From assembly GCF_014836945.1 (NCBI RefSeq), contig NZ_JACSPX010000001.1, positions 1,907,382-1,971,381 of the forward strand: 64,000 bases of DNA, in the 5' to 3' direction. The notes under the pieces are model-generated. The model saw nothing but the letters and a program-made list of their open reading frames with translations, had not been told where the DNA came from and searched no databases. Position numbers and translations under genes: made by a program. This document shows, piece by piece, positions 33,597-42,493 of this stretch (positions are counted from its first letter, which is position 1; each line of letters opens with the position of its first letter). This stretch comes from Microbacterium commune (GTDB lineage: Bacteria > Actinomycetota > Actinomycetes > Actinomycetales > Microbacteriaceae).

Positions 33597-34199
33597 GTGA
33601 TCGAGCTGCCCACCGGCCTTCCGGCTGATCTCGCGCCGCTGTCGTGGCTGCTCGGGGTCTGGGAGGGCACCGGCGTCATCGAATACACCGCGGGTGAGCG
33701 GCGCTACCAGGGTGAGTTCTCGCATCGCGTGAGCTTCAGCCACGACAGCGGTCCCTTCCTGAACTACGCCGCATCCGCGACGTTCCTCGGCGCCGAGGGC
33801 ACTGACGAGCCCGTCGCCCTCCTCGCCGAGACGGGGTTCTGGCGCCTCGAGCGTCCGCGCACGGATGCCGACCCCGGACCCGCACTTCTGCCGCCCACCG
33901 CCGCGCCGACGCCGCGGACCGTCGACGACGTCGAGGCGCTGCGCACCGACGACGGGTTCCCGCTCCAGGTCTCGGTGACGCACTCCGACGGAACGCTGGA
34001 GCTGTATCTCGGCCGCATCGCCGGTCCCCGCATCGACATCGCGACGGACGCCGTCGTGCGTCCGGCCGGCGCGAAGGCGTACTCGGCCGCCACGCGCATG
34101 TACGGGCTGGTGGATTCGCACCTCCTCTGGGCGTGGGACATCACGGCCCTCGGTGAGACGCTCAAGTCGCACGCGTCGGCTCGCCTGGCGAAGGTCTGA
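33597..34199 (+). CDS. Nitrobindin-like beta-barrel heme-binding protein
   Basis: The 200-residue protein belongs to the FABP-like/nitrobindin family (DUF1794), represented by M. tuberculosis Rv0813c. It has the signature GVWEGTG (GxWxGxG) near residue 20 and a C-terminal SHASARL segment. The histidine there (about residue 192) is the likely heme ligand. Family members bind ferric heme and react with nitric oxide or peroxynitrite. It starts at GTG and is followed after 1 nt by the YgfZ gene, which may be translationally coupled. Confidence 0.85.
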   Translation: MIELPTGLPADLAPLSWLLGVWEGTGVIEYTAGERRYQGEFSHRVSFSHDSGPFLNYAASATFLGAEGTDEPVALLAETGFWRLERPRTDADPGPALLPPTAAPTPRTVDDVEALRTDDGFPLQVSVTHSDGTLELYLGRIAGPRIDIATDAVVRPAGAKAYSAATRMYGLVDSHLLWAWDITALGETLKSHASARLAKV

Positions 34200-34200
34200 C

Positions 34201-35295
34201 GTGGCGACGTTCGACGGCATCATCGGCGCCGTGCGCGAGGGCGATCTCATCGCGCACTTCGGCAACCCGCTCATCGAGCAGCGACGTCTGGCGTCCGGTG
34301 AGGCGCTCGCGCCGCTCACCGACCGGGTGCTCATCGAGGTCGCCGGCGAGGACCGGCTGACCTGGTTGGACTCGATCACCTCGCAGTCGGTGGCTCGGCT
34401 GCGAGCCGGCGACAGCACCGAGCTGCTCGTGCTCGACCCGCAGGGTCGGGTGGAGCACGCGGCGGGCGTGCTCGAGGACGGCTCGTCGGTCTGGCTGATC
34501 GTCGACGACGGGGACGCCGAGAAGCTGGCGGCCTGGCTGCAGCGGATGGTCTTCCGCTCCCGGGTCACGGTCACGCCGCGACCGGATGCCGCGCTCGTCG
34601 GCTTCTTCGCCGGCGGCGCCGCCGAGTCGCGCACCACGGCATCCGCCCCGAACGGCGTCCCGCTGATCTGGCGCGATCCGTGGGCTCACGTGCAGCCCGG
34701 CGGTCACCAGTACGCGGCCGAAGCCGGTCATCCCGCCGCGGACTACTCCTGGAGCATCGCCGTCGTCGACGACGCGGGCTCCCTCGCCGGCCCGTTCGCG
34801 GGGGCGCTCGCCGCCGAGGCGCTGCGTATCGCGGCGTGGCGGCCGCGCTGGGCGCGTGAGGTCGACGACCGCAGCATCCCGCACGAGGCCGACTGGATCC
34901 GCAGCGCCGTGCATCTGAACAAGGGCTGCTACCGCGGGCAGGAGACGGTCGCGAAGGTGCACAACCTGGGGCACCCGCCGCGCCGTCTGGCAGCGCTGCT
35001 GCTCGACGGCAGCGACGTCGTGATGCCGTCGCCGGGCGACGCGGTGCTGGCGGGGGATGCCGAGGTCGGCCACATCACGTCGGTCGCGACGCATCACGAA
35101 GACGGCCCGATCGCCCTGGCGATGCTGTCGCGCCGCGCGCCGGTGGGCGAGCTGGTCGTGCGCGCGGGGGAGACGCTGATCGCCGCAGCGCAGCAGGTGA
35201 TCGTTCCCGCCGACGCGGGCGCCACCGCCGACGTGCCGCGTCTGACGCGTCTGTCCCGCCGCCCCGCCGGCGAGGACCCCCGGCACGCGCGCTGA
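34201..35295 (+). CDS. ygfZ: YgfZ/GcvT-family folate-binding protein
   Basis: The 364-residue product is related to GcvT and carries the YgfZ signature HLNKGCYRGQE with its conserved cysteine. In E. coli YgfZ uses folate to support iron-sulfur enzymes such as MiaB; the mycobacterial counterpart is Rv0811c. The GTG start lies directly after the nitrobindin stop codon. The two genes are neighbours in many actinobacteria, which suggests a shared role in oxidative or nitrosative protection of iron centres; that link is inference. Confidence 0.9.
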   Translation: MATFDGIIGAVREGDLIAHFGNPLIEQRRLASGEALAPLTDRVLIEVAGEDRLTWLDSITSQSVARLRAGDSTELLVLDPQGRVEHAAGVLEDGSSVWLIVDDGDAEKLAAWLQRMVFRSRVTVTPRPDAALVGFFAGGAAESRTTASAPNGVPLIWRDPWAHVQPGGHQYAAEAGHPAADYSWSIAVVDDAGSLAGPFAGALAAEALRIAAWRPRWAREVDDRSIPHEADWIRSAVHLNKGCYRGQETVAKVHNLGHPPRRLAALLLDGSDVVMPSPGDAVLAGDAEVGHITSVATHHEDGPIALAMLSRRAPVGELVVRAGETLIAAAQQVIVPADAGATADVPRLTRLSRRPAGEDPRHAR

Positions 35296-35308
35296 GTCCG
35301 ACGTCCGG

Positions 35309-36130
35309 TCAGTCGCTCGGGGCGACGCTCGCCCACGGCACGGTGAGCTCTCCGAGACGCCAGCGCGACTTCGTGCCCTGGATCGCGATGCCCTGCGCCT
35401 TCAGAGCCGACACGGCCGCGAGCCAGCGCTGCACGGGGCCGAAGGTCGACAGGGGAGCCGCGCGCTCCCATTCGCGATCCAGCGCGGTGAGCAGGTCGTG
35501 GATGCGCTCGCCGCGCACGTTGCGATGGATGAGCGCCTTCGGCAGCCGCTCGGCGACGACTCCCGGATGCTCGAGCTGCGCCAGCCGGAGTGAGATCGTG
35601 AACCTGACCGGCCGGCCCCGGCCGGTCACATCGACCCAGCTGGCGATGCGACCGATCTCGTCGCAGGTGCCCTCGACGAGCATGCCGCCCGGAGCGAGCC
35701 GGGACGCGACGCGCTGCCACGCGTCGGCCACCTCGGCCTCGTCGTACTGCCGCAGCACGTTCATGGCCCTGATCACCGCGGGGCGCCGGCCGTCCGGCAC
35801 CGGCACCTCGAAGCCGCCGCGCGCGAACGACACGGGAAGGTCGGCCGCGAACGGGGTGCGCCCTGCCCGCACCTCGTCGAGCTGTGCGCGGGCCGTGGCG
35901 ACCCGGTCGGGGTCGATCTCGAGGCCCAGCACCTCGGCATCCGCTCGCGCCTGCCGCAGCCTGGTCGCGAGCTCGAACGCGGTGACCCCGCTGGCGCCGT
36001 AGCCCAGGTCGACGACGAGAGGATCGGATGCTCTGCGCAGCGCCTCCGACGCTGCGATCCACCGGTCGTTGCGCCGCAGCCGATTCGTGCCCGTCGTCCC
36101 TCGTGTCGGCTGCCCGAGAGGTGCGCTCAT
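35309..36130 (-). CDS. SAM-dependent methyltransferase-like protein
   Basis: The 273-residue protein has a Rossmann-type methyltransferase core: LVVDLGYGASG is motif I, VLGLEIDPDRV the acidic post-I strand, and GGMLVEGTCDEIGRIASW lies in the later region. The substrate is unknown. It has no signal peptide. The sequence AGGAGG sits immediately before the ATG, closer than usual for a ribosome-binding site. The gene converges with ygfZ after 13 nt and is divergent from gpmA. Confidence 0.75.
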   Translation of the reverse strand: MSAPLGQPTRGTTGTNRLRRNDRWIAASEALRRASDPLVVDLGYGASGVTAFELATRLRQARADAEVLGLEIDPDRVATARAQLDEVRAGRTPFAADLPVSFARGGFEVPVPDGRRPAVIRAMNVLRQYDEAEVADAWQRVASRLAPGGMLVEGTCDEIGRIASWVDVTGRGRPVRFTISLRLAQLEHPGVVAERLPKALIHRNVRGERIHDLLTALDREWERAAPLSTFGPVQRWLAAVSALKAQGIAIQGTKSRWRLGELTVPWASVAPSD

Positions 36131-36309
36131 CCTCCTATCCTCCCCCTACTTCCACCTCGCTCGCACTCCACACGTGCAGTCGAGGGCGGAGTGACGTTCC
36201 CGGCGCGAGCATCGGGGAGGGACCCGCGAAGCGGGAGGGGCACCCGTTCTGCGAGCGCGGGGAATGTCACGCAGCCCGCCCCCGCAAGCAGAAAAGATAG
36301 TCTGGACCC

Positions 36310-37053
36310 ATGACCCGCACTCTGATTCTTCTGCGTCACGGCCAGAGCGAATGGAACCAGCTCAACCTCTTCACGGGATGGGTGGATGTCCGCCTGACCG
36401 AGCAGGGCAAAGCCGAGGCCAGGCGCGGCGGCGAGCTGCTTGCCGAATCCGGGCTGCTGCCCGATGTGCTGCACACGTCGCTGCTGAGCCGCGCGATCCA
36501 GACCGCGAACATCGCGCTCGATGCGGCCGACCGTCTGTGGATCCCGGTGACGCGCTCGTGGCGCCTCAACGAGCGCCACTACGGTGCGCTGCAGGGCAAG
36601 GACAAGGCGCAGACGCTCGAGGAGTTCGGGCCCGAGCAGTTCCAGCTGTGGCGCCGCTCGTTCGACGTGCCGCCGCCCGCGCTGGCGGACGACAGCGAGT
36701 TCAGCCAGGTGCACGACGCCCGCTACGCGGACATCGACGGCGAGGTGCCGCGCACCGAGTCGCTCAAGCTCGTCATCGATCGTCTGCTGCCGTACTGGAA
36801 CGATGCGATCGTCCCCGACCTCGAGGCCGGCAAGACGGTCCTCGTCACTGCGCACGGCAATTCGCTGCGCGGCCTGGTCAAGCACCTCGAGGGCATCAGC
36901 GACGACGACATCGCCGAGCTCAACATCCCCACCGGCATCCCGCTGGTCTACGAGCTCGACGACGACAACGTGCCCACCGGTCCGAGCCGCTACCTCGATC
37001 CCGAGGCCGCCGCAGCCGGAGCGGCCGCGGTCGCCGCGCAGGGCAAGAAGTAG
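36310..37053 (+). CDS. gpmA: 2,3-bisphosphoglycerate-dependent phosphoglycerate mutase
   Basis: The 247-residue enzyme interconverts 3- and 2-phosphoglycerate in glycolysis. The phosphohistidine is in [10 protein letters not shown], the catalytic pair [15 protein letters not shown] and [16 protein letters not shown] are intact, and length is typical of dPGM. TAGTCT (36298-36303) ends 6 nt before the ATG, a leaderless arrangement. As in M. tuberculosis (gpm1-senX3-regX3) it lies next to the senX3-regX3 locus, with phoU inserted between on the opposite strand. Confidence 0.95.
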   Translation: MTRTLILLRHGQSEWNQLNLFTGWVDVRLTEQGKAEARRGGELLAESGLLPDVLHTSLLSRAIQTANIALDAADRLWIPVTRSWRLNERHYGALQGKDKAQTLEEFGPEQFQLWRRSFDVPPPALADDSEFSQVHDARYADIDGEVPRTESLKLVIDRLLPYWNDAIVPDLEAGKTVLVTAHGNSLRGLVKHLEGISDDDIAELNIPTGIPLVYELDDDNVPTGPSRYLDPEAAAAGAAAVAAQGKK

Positions 37054-37072
37054 CCTGCGCGGGCCCGCACAT

Positions 37073-37118
37073 CGTCGAGGCCCCCTCCGATCCACGTGGA
37101 TCGGAGGGGGCCTCGACG
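37073..37118. terminator. 46-nt perfect palindrome, bidirectional terminator
   Basis: The sequence is a perfect palindrome centred on ACGT (37094-37097 region), giving a stem of about 21 bp on either strand. It lies 20 nt after gpmA and 31 nt after the phoU stop, the ideal place to end both convergent transcripts. Confidence 0.85.
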
Positions 37119-37148
37119 GTCAGCGGGGGCCGATGATCGCGGCGGATG

Positions 37149-37862
37149 TCAGGACGCGGACGGTCCTGGAGCGATCTGCGTCGACTGCGCCTCGGCCGCC
37201 AGCGCGATGTCCTCCTCCTGAACAGCCCAGTCGCCGGTCGCGAGGTACACGACCTTCTTCGCGACCGCGACGGCGTGGTCGGCGAAGCGCTCGTGGTACC
37301 GGCTGGCGAGCGTCGCGTCGACCGTCGCGGTCGCCTCGCCCTTCCAATTGTCGCTGAGCACCTTCTCGAACACGCTCGCGTGCAGCTCGTCGACGTCGTC
37401 ATCGGCGTTGCGGATCTCATCGGCGAAGCGGAGATCCTGGGTGCGCAGCAGGTCGGCCAGCGTGCCGGCGATCTGCACGTCGAGCTCTCCCATCCGGCGG
37501 AAGGTGCCTTTCAGCCCCTTCGGGATCGCGCGCTCGGGGAAGCGCAGGCGCGCGAGCTGGGCGATGTGCTCCGCCATGTCGCCCATCCGCTCGAGCGATG
37601 CGCTCACGCGCAGGGCGGTGATCACGATGCGCAGATCGCGGGCGACGGGCTGCTGGCGAGCGAGGATCTCGATCGCCCGCTCGTCGAGCGCGACGGCGAG
37701 CTCATCGATCTTCGCGTCGTCGGCGATGACCTCCTCGGCCAGCGCAACGTCGCTCTCGGCGAACGCGGTGGTCGCCTTCTGGATCGCGACCGTGACCATG
37801 TCGGCGATCTCGGTGAGCTGCGACTGCAGCTCTTCGAGGGACTGGTGGAACACTTCGCGCAT
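37149..37862 (-). CDS. phoU: Phosphate signalling regulator
   Basis: The 237-residue protein has the tandem three-helix PhoU fold, with metal-site motifs ERMGDMAEHIAQLARL in the first repeat and RYHERFADHAVAVAKKVVYLATG in the second. PhoU links Pst transport activity to the SenX3/RegX3 system and restrains it when phosphate is abundant. The ATG at 37862 follows AAAGG at 10 nt. The divergent promoter region with senX3 holds GACAAT and a degenerate Pho-box-like repeat. Confidence 0.93.
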   Translation of the reverse strand: MREVFHQSLEELQSQLTEIADMVTVAIQKATTAFAESDVALAEEVIADDAKIDELAVALDERAIEILARQQPVARDLRIVITALRVSASLERMGDMAEHIAQLARLRFPERAIPKGLKGTFRRMGELDVQIAGTLADLLRTQDLRFADEIRNADDDVDELHASVFEKVLSDNWKGEATATVDATLASRYHERFADHAVAVAKKVVYLATGDWAVQEEDIALAAEAQSTQIAPGPSAS

Positions 37863-37945
37863 GTCGGCGCAACCTTTCGTCGGGGGGTTCGGCACAGCAT
37901 GCCGGGGCACGCGCTCGCGCGGCAGGAACGATTGTCCGGGTCGAA

Positions 37946-37974
37946 GGTTAACGAACGGTGCCGGGAACGTGAAT
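37946..37974 (-). promoter_or_regulatory. Degenerate Pho-box-like repeats upstream of phoU
   Basis: On the minus strand three heptamers at exact 11-bp steps read ATTCACG (37974-37968), CGGCACC (37963-37957) and GTTAACC (37952-37946). They are followed after 9 nt by GACAAT (37936-37931). This is the same layout as the pstS promoter but much weaker. It may be a RegX3 site controlling phoU or the divergent senX3-regX3. Confidence 0.35.
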
Positions 37975-38045
37975 ACTAGCCTCTCCTCCGCATGGCCACG
38001 CGGTGTACGTCGGGTGACCGACACCGCGACCTCTACTGTGGAGGC

Positions 38046-39266
38046 ATGGATTCCGCTCAGCTTGCGCTGTTCGCCCTCGCTGTGGGCGCACTGATCGGGG
38101 CGGGCACCGTGCTGCTGGTCGGCTGGGCGTACCGTGTGCGTGCCATCGCTCTGCAGGAGACCTCGTCGGTCGTGCCCGCAGGTATCGGCGACGTGCTCGC
38201 CGGCATGGATGACGCGGCCTGTGTGCTCGACGCCTCGGGCCTCGTGGTCGCCACCTCGAATGCGGCGACGCGCTTCGGGATCCGCGATGGAGCGGTGCTC
38301 GAGAACGGCGAGCTGCGGCGGCTCGTGCGCGGCGTGCGCGACAGCGGCGCCAGCGCCACCGAGACGCTGCGGCTCACCGGGGGCGCCTCGCTGGATCCGC
38401 GTCTGGTGTCAGCGCGAGCCAGCTCGGTCGGCCCGCAGCTCACCCTGCTCGTCATCCGCGACGTCACCGAGCGCGAGCGCCTCGATCAGATGCGCACCGA
38501 TTTCGTCTCGAACACCAGTCACGAGCTGAAGACCCCGGTGGCATCGGTCAGTCTGCTCGCCGAGGCCATCGAATCGGCCGCCGACGACGCCGAGCAGGTG
38601 CGTATCTTCGCCGCGCGCATCTCGGCCGAGGCATCCCGTCTCGGTCAGCTCACCGGCCGCATCCTGAGTCTGTCGCGTCTGCAGGCGGCGGAGAGCCTGT
38701 CGCAGGTCGAGCCGGTCTCGATCGACGAGGTGGTTGCGGCATCGATCGAGGCGCACTCCGTGCAGGCGGATTCCGCCGGCGTCGAGCTGAGCCGAGGCGG
38801 TGAGCGCGGGGTGTGGGTGCGCGGCGACGCGCAGGTGCTGATCGAGGCGGTCGGCAACCTCGTCGCCAACGCCATCGTCTACTCGCCGCGCGGGTCGCGC
38901 GTCGGCGTCGGCGTGAAGGTCGACGCGGACGTCGTCGAGATCGCGGTGACGGATCAGGGGATCGGGATCTCGGATGCCGATCGCGAGCGCATCTTCGAGC
39001 GCTTCTACCGTGCCGACGAGGCGCGCTCGCGGCGCACCGGCGGAACCGGGCTCGGACTGTCGATCGTCAAGCACGCGACCCAGCGGCACGGCGGCGAGGT
39101 GCGCGTGTGGTCGCGACCCGGCCGAGGGTCCACATTCACGATGCGGCTGCCGCTCGCGAGCGCCCCGGAGAGCGTCCTCGACAAGAAGTCGAAGAGGAAG
39201 ACCAAGAAGAAGCGCGCGAGCGGGGATGCCCGCACGCGCGACGCCCGAAACGGAGAGTTCGCATGA
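38046..39266 (+). CDS. senX3: SenX3-like sensor histidine kinase
   Basis: The 406-residue kinase has one clear membrane segment (about residues 5-27), a PAS-like domain (45-140), a HisKA motif NTSHELKTPVAS with His159, and an HATPase domain with DQGIGI and GGTGLGLSIVKH. It ends in a basic tail KKSKRKTKKKRA. It should respond to phosphate limitation together with PhoU and Pst. TACTGT ends 6 nt before the ATG. Its last codons overlap the regX3 start. Confidence 0.9.
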   Translation: MDSAQLALFALAVGALIGAGTVLLVGWAYRVRAIALQETSSVVPAGIGDVLAGMDDAACVLDASGLVVATSNAATRFGIRDGAVLENGELRRLVRGVRDSGASATETLRLTGGASLDPRLVSARASSVGPQLTLLVIRDVTERERLDQMRTDFVSNTSHELKTPVASVSLLAEAIESAADDAEQVRIFAARISAEASRLGQLTGRILSLSRLQAAESLSQVEPVSIDEVVAASIEAHSVQADSAGVELSRGGERGVWVRGDAQVLIEAVGNLVANAIVYSPRGSRVGVGVKVDADVVEIAVTDQGIGISDADRERIFERFYRADEARSRRTGGTGLGLSIVKHATQRHGGEVRVWSRPGRGSTFTMRLPLASAPESVLDKKSKRKTKKKRASGDARTRDARNGEFA

Positions 39267-39946
39267 CCCGCATCCTGCTCGTCGAGGATGAGCCCGATCT
39301 GGCCGATCCCCTCGCCTACCTGCTGCGTCGGGAGGGCTACGAGGTGGAGATCTGCGAGGACGGCCCCGGCGCGCTCGCCGCGTTCCGCGAGCGCGGCGCC
39401 GACATCATCCTGCTCGACCTCATGCTCCCCGGCATGGCGGGCACCGAGGTGTGCCGTCAGGTGCGGCAGAGCTCGCGCGTGCCGATCATCATGCTGACCG
39501 CGAAGGACTCCGAGGTCGACATCGTCGTGGGGCTCGAGCTCGGTGCGGACGACTACATCACCAAGCCGTACTCGTCACGCGAGCTGCTGGCGCGCATGCG
39601 CGCCGTGCTGCGTCGCGTCGTGCAGGTCGAGGCGGAGCTCGACGAGCGCGTGCTGGCGGGCGGCAGGGTCACGCTCGACATCGACAGGCACACGGTCGCC
39701 GTCGACGGGGCGGAGATCAACATGCCGCTGAAGGAGTTCGAGCTGCTCGAGGTGCTCATGCGCAACGCGGGCCGGGTGCTCACGCGCGGTCAGCTCATCG
39801 ACCGCGTCTGGGGCAGCGACTACTTCGGCGACACGAAGACCCTGGATGTGCACATCAAGCGCATCCGCTCGCGCATCGAGCAGAACCCGGGCGACCCGGT
39901 CATGCTCGTCACCGTGCGCGGCCTCGGCTATCGCTTCGAAGGCTGA
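39263..39946 (+). CDS. regX3: RegX3-like response regulator
   Basis: The 227-residue OmpR-family regulator has acidic residues at 9-11, phospho-acceptor Asp52 (IILLDLMLPG), Lys in ITKPYSSREL, and a winged helix containing VWGSDYFGDTKTLDVHIKRIRSRIE. It is the partner of SenX3 and the probable activator of the pst operon through its GTTCACC repeats. Its ATG overlaps the senX3 stop (ATGA). A strong hairpin follows. Confidence 0.92.
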   Translation: MTRILLVEDEPDLADPLAYLLRREGYEVEICEDGPGALAAFRERGADIILLDLMLPGMAGTEVCRQVRQSSRVPIIMLTAKDSEVDIVVGLELGADDYITKPYSSRELLARMRAVLRRVVQVEAELDERVLAGGRVTLDIDRHTVAVDGAEINMPLKEFELLEVLMRNAGRVLTRGQLIDRVWGSDYFGDTKTLDVHIKRIRSRIEQNPGDPVMLVTVRGLGYRFEG

Positions 39947-39961
39947 TCCGCCGAGGAACGC

Positions 39962-39997
39962 AGAAGAGGTCGGCTCCGAACGGAACCGACCTCTTCT
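39962..39997. terminator. Bidirectional terminator hairpin
   Basis: A 12-bp stem, AGAAGAGGTCGG (39962-39973) with CCGACCTCTTCT (39986-39997), lies between convergent regX3 and the LpqE-like gene. A short pyrimidine-rich run follows on the plus strand. Confidence 0.75.
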
Positions 39998-40021
39998 CTG
40001 TCGCGGCTGTCGCCGCGGGAG

Positions 40022-40534
40022 TCAGGATGCGGCGTCGAGGGGCTCCGCGGCCGGCACGAGGTCTGCGTACTGGGGCAGCGAGCCGTCGAGCACGGGCACC
40101 TGTGCCGGGGTGGCCTCGCCGTCGCCGGAGACGATGAGCACCTCGACGGTCGCGCCGGGCTTGACGTCGAGGTTCTCGATGCGCAGCGGCATCTTGTCGG
40201 CGCCGAGGCTGACGAGGTCCTCGCCGGGCACGCGCAGGGTGAGCTGCTCGCCCGCCACGTCGATGTCGACCGTGCTGGTCTTCGAGCCCTCGTTGATGAA
40301 CGCCCCGACGAGGTTGCCCACTTCGCCGTCCTCGGTGGTGACCACGAAGACGTTGCGCGCGACGACGTCGCCGCCGGTTTCGTCGAAGGGCACGCCATCG
40401 GATGCGGGGTAGGGGTTCGTGGTCGCCTGGTGCGTGATGAAGGTGCATCCGGTCGTGCCGAGCGCGAGCGCCGAGCCCAGGGCGATGACGGCGACGAGAC
40501 GCGGAGCGATGGACGCAGCAGAGCGCGAGTTCAC
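40022..40534 (-). CDS. LpqE-like lipoprotein
   Basis: The 170-residue exported lipoprotein has a signal sequence ending in LGTTGC, then a beta-rich domain with RNVFVVTTEDGEVGNLVGAFINEG and LRIENLDVKPGATVEVLIVSGDG. It matches the type and position of M. tuberculosis LpqE (Rv3584), which is divergent from carD as here. The start is a GTG preceded by AGGAGG at 4 nt. The function is unknown; the domain resembles copper-chaperone-like beta folds, but I see no methionine/histidine metal cluster. Confidence 0.7.
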   Translation of the reverse strand: MNSRSAASIAPRLVAVIALGSALALGTTGCTFITHQATTNPYPASDGVPFDETGGDVVARNVFVVTTEDGEVGNLVGAFINEGSKTSTVDIDVAGEQLTLRVPGEDLVSLGADKMPLRIENLDVKPGATVEVLIVSGDGEATPAQVPVLDGSLPQYADLVPAAEPLDAAS

Positions 40535-40652
40535 GGATCCTCCTGAGGTGCGACGGGTGTCCTGCATAAGTGTAGTGGGTCGGGCGTGCGCGGCGACGAC
40601 CGGACCCGCTCTCGATCCGGCCGGCGCGAACCTTACTGCATAACGGCTGTGG

Positions 40653-40658
40653 TATGCT
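40653..40658 (+). promoter_or_regulatory. Extended -10 element of carD
   Basis: TGGTATGCT contains an extended -10 (TATGCT, 40653-40658) about 20 nt before the carD ribosome-binding site GAAAGGA. No clear -35 hexamer is visible, as expected for extended -10 promoters. Confidence 0.5.
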
Positions 40659-40684
40659 GGAGATTGCCGAAAGGACACGTTTTT

Positions 40685-41167
40685 ATGCTTTTTGAGGTTG
40701 GCGAAACCGTCGTCTATCCGCACCACGGAGCCGCGACGATCATCGAGGTCAAGGACCGCGTGATCAAGGGGGAGACCAAGAAGTACCTGAAGCTCAACGT
40801 CACGCAGGGTGATCTCATCATCGAGGTTCCTGCCGAGAATGTCGACCTGGTCGGCGTTCGCGACGTGATCGGCAAGGAGGGTCTCGAGAACGTCTTCGAG
40901 GTGCTGCGCGCCCCGTTCACGGAAGAGCCCACCAACTGGTCGCGCCGCTACAAGGCGAACCTGGAGAAGCTCGCCTCCGGTGACGTGATCAAGGTGAGCG
41001 AGGTCGTGCGCGACCTGTGGCGCCGCGATCAGGACCGCGGTCTCTCCGCGGGCGAGAAGCGCATGCTCGCCAAGGCCCGTCAGATCCTCGTGTCGGAGCT
41101 CGCTCTGGCCGAGAAGATCGACGAGGACAAGGCCGGCGCCCTGCTCGACGAGGTGCTCGCCTCCTGA
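40685..41167 (+). CDS. carD: CarD-family RNA polymerase-binding regulator
   Basis: The 160-residue protein has the N-terminal RNAP-interacting Tudor-like domain ([17 protein letters not shown]) and a C-terminal DNA-binding domain with [17 protein letters not shown] and the tryptophan-containing [15 protein letters not shown] helix. CarD stabilises RNA polymerase open complexes, especially at rRNA promoters, and is essential in mycobacteria. GAAAGGAC precedes the ATG. The gene ends in a strong terminator before ispDF. Confidence 0.95.
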   Translation: MLFEVGETVVYPHHGAATIIEVKDRVIKGETKKYLKLNVTQGDLIIEVPAENVDLVGVRDVIGKEGLENVFEVLRAPFTEEPTNWSRRYKANLEKLASGDVIKVSEVVRDLWRRDQDRGLSAGEKRMLAKARQILVSELALAEKIDEDKAGALLDEVLAS

Positions 41168-41190
41168 CCGGTGCGTCGACGACTGGAGTT

Positions 41191-41226
41191 CGAAGAGGGC
41201 GGATGCTGAGGCATCCGCCCTCTTCG
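41191..41226 (+). terminator. Terminator after carD
   Basis: A perfect 16-bp stem (41191-41206 with 41211-41226) and a TGAG loop lie 24 nt after the carD stop, upstream of the ispDF promoter. Confidence 0.8.
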
Positions 41227-41254
41227 CGTCTGCGGTGCGCGATAGCGTGAGAAG

Positions 41255-42442
41255 GTGACTGCGCTCCCGACCTCCACCACAGCGATCATCGTCGTCGCCG
41301 CCGGCTCCGGCACCAGGCTCGGCGCCGGAGCGCCCAAGGCGCTCGTCGACATCGACGGCCGCACCGTGCTGCGGCACGCGCTGGACGGCGTCTTCGCCGC
41401 GGCCCCGATGCAGGTCGTCGTCGTGGCCCCGGCCGGTTTCGAGCAGGCAGCTGCCGACGCGCTGCTCGACGCGGATCGGGATCGTGGCCGGCGGGCATCC
41501 GTCGTCGTCGGCGGCGAGACACGCCAGGAGTCGGTGGCAGCGGGCCTCGCGGCCCTCCACCCCGAGATCGAGGTGGTGCTCGTGCACGACGCCGCCCGTG
41601 CGCTCACCCCCGCCTCCCAGATCGACGCCGTCGCTGGGGCGGTGAATTCGGAGGTCGGGGTCATCCCGGCCCTCCCCGTGGTCGACACGCTCAAGCAGGT
41701 GTCGGGCGGCGAGGTCGTCGGCCCCGTCGACCGATCGCTGCTCGCAGCCGCACAGACCCCGCAGGGCTTCCCTCGTCAGCCGCTCCTGGCCGCCTACGAG
41801 CGGGCCGCGCGGGCGGGGGACGAGCACACCGACGATGCGGCGCTGTTCGCGGCGGCAGGCGGAACCGTACGCAGCATCCCGGGATCCGAGCGCGCGTTCA
41901 AGATCACCACCCCGGCGGATCTGGAGCACGCGCGGATGCTCGTGGGAGGGCCGATGCCGGTCGCGCCCGTGCTGCCCCGCATCGGCGTCGGCACCGATGT
42001 GCACGCGTTCGGCGGCGACGGGAACCTGTGGCTGGCGGGGCTCGAGTGGCCCGGCGAGCAGCCGCTGTCCGGTCACTCCGACGGGGATGCCGTGGCGCAC
42101 GCCATGGTCGACGCGCTGCTCGGTGCGGCCGGACTCGGCGACATCGGCCAGCACTTCGGCACCGCCCGGCCGGAGTACGCCGGTGCGCACGCCGACTTCT
42201 TCCTCGCCCGCACCGCGGCGATGCTCGCCGAGGCCGGTTTCGCGATCGGCAACGTGTCGGTGCAGTTCCAGGGCAACAGGCCGCGGTTCAGCACCCGCCG
42301 TGCCGAGGCCGAGCGGGTGCTCTCATCAGCTCTGGGCGGTGCCACGGTCACCGTCTCGGCGACCACCACCGACGGGCTCGGGTTCCCCGGGCGCGGCGAG
42401 GGCATCTCCGTGACCGCAGTGGCGCTCGTGCACCGGATCTGA
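41255..42442 (+). CDS. ispDF: Bifunctional IspD/IspF enzyme of the MEP pathway
   Basis: The 395-residue fusion carries IspD (about residues 8-230; nucleotide-binding [16 protein letters not shown] and VHDAARAL) and IspF (about 240-395; metal residues in [11 protein letters not shown], and [21 protein letters not shown]). It makes 4-diphosphocytidyl-methylerythritol and later closes the cyclodiphosphate in isoprenoid synthesis. Separate genes are found in mycobacteria at this locus. TAGCGT ends 6 nt before the GTG start, so the transcript is probably leaderless. Confidence 0.95.
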   Translation: MTALPTSTTAIIVVAAGSGTRLGAGAPKALVDIDGRTVLRHALDGVFAAAPMQVVVVAPAGFEQAAADALLDADRDRGRRASVVVGGETRQESVAAGLAALHPEIEVVLVHDAARALTPASQIDAVAGAVNSEVGVIPALPVVDTLKQVSGGEVVGPVDRSLLAAAQTPQGFPRQPLLAAYERAARAGDEHTDDAALFAAAGGTVRSIPGSERAFKITTPADLEHARMLVGGPMPVAPVLPRIGVGTDVHAFGGDGNLWLAGLEWPGEQPLSGHSDGDAVAHAMVDALLGAAGLGDIGQHFGTARPEYAGAHADFFLARTAAMLAEAGFAIGNVSVQFQGNRPRFSTRRAEAERVLSSALGGATVTVSATTTDGLGFPGRGEGISVTAVALVHRI

Positions 42443-42493
42443 CGGCGGGCCCACGCCCAGGTGCGCGACGCGTCGCCCCGGTAGTCTTGTGCA

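Noticed and set aside
40554..42190. Upstream extension of the LpqE-like frame to over 700 codons.
   Set aside because: It runs antisense through carD and ispDF. A GTG with AGGAGG at 40534 followed by a signal peptide gives the true start.
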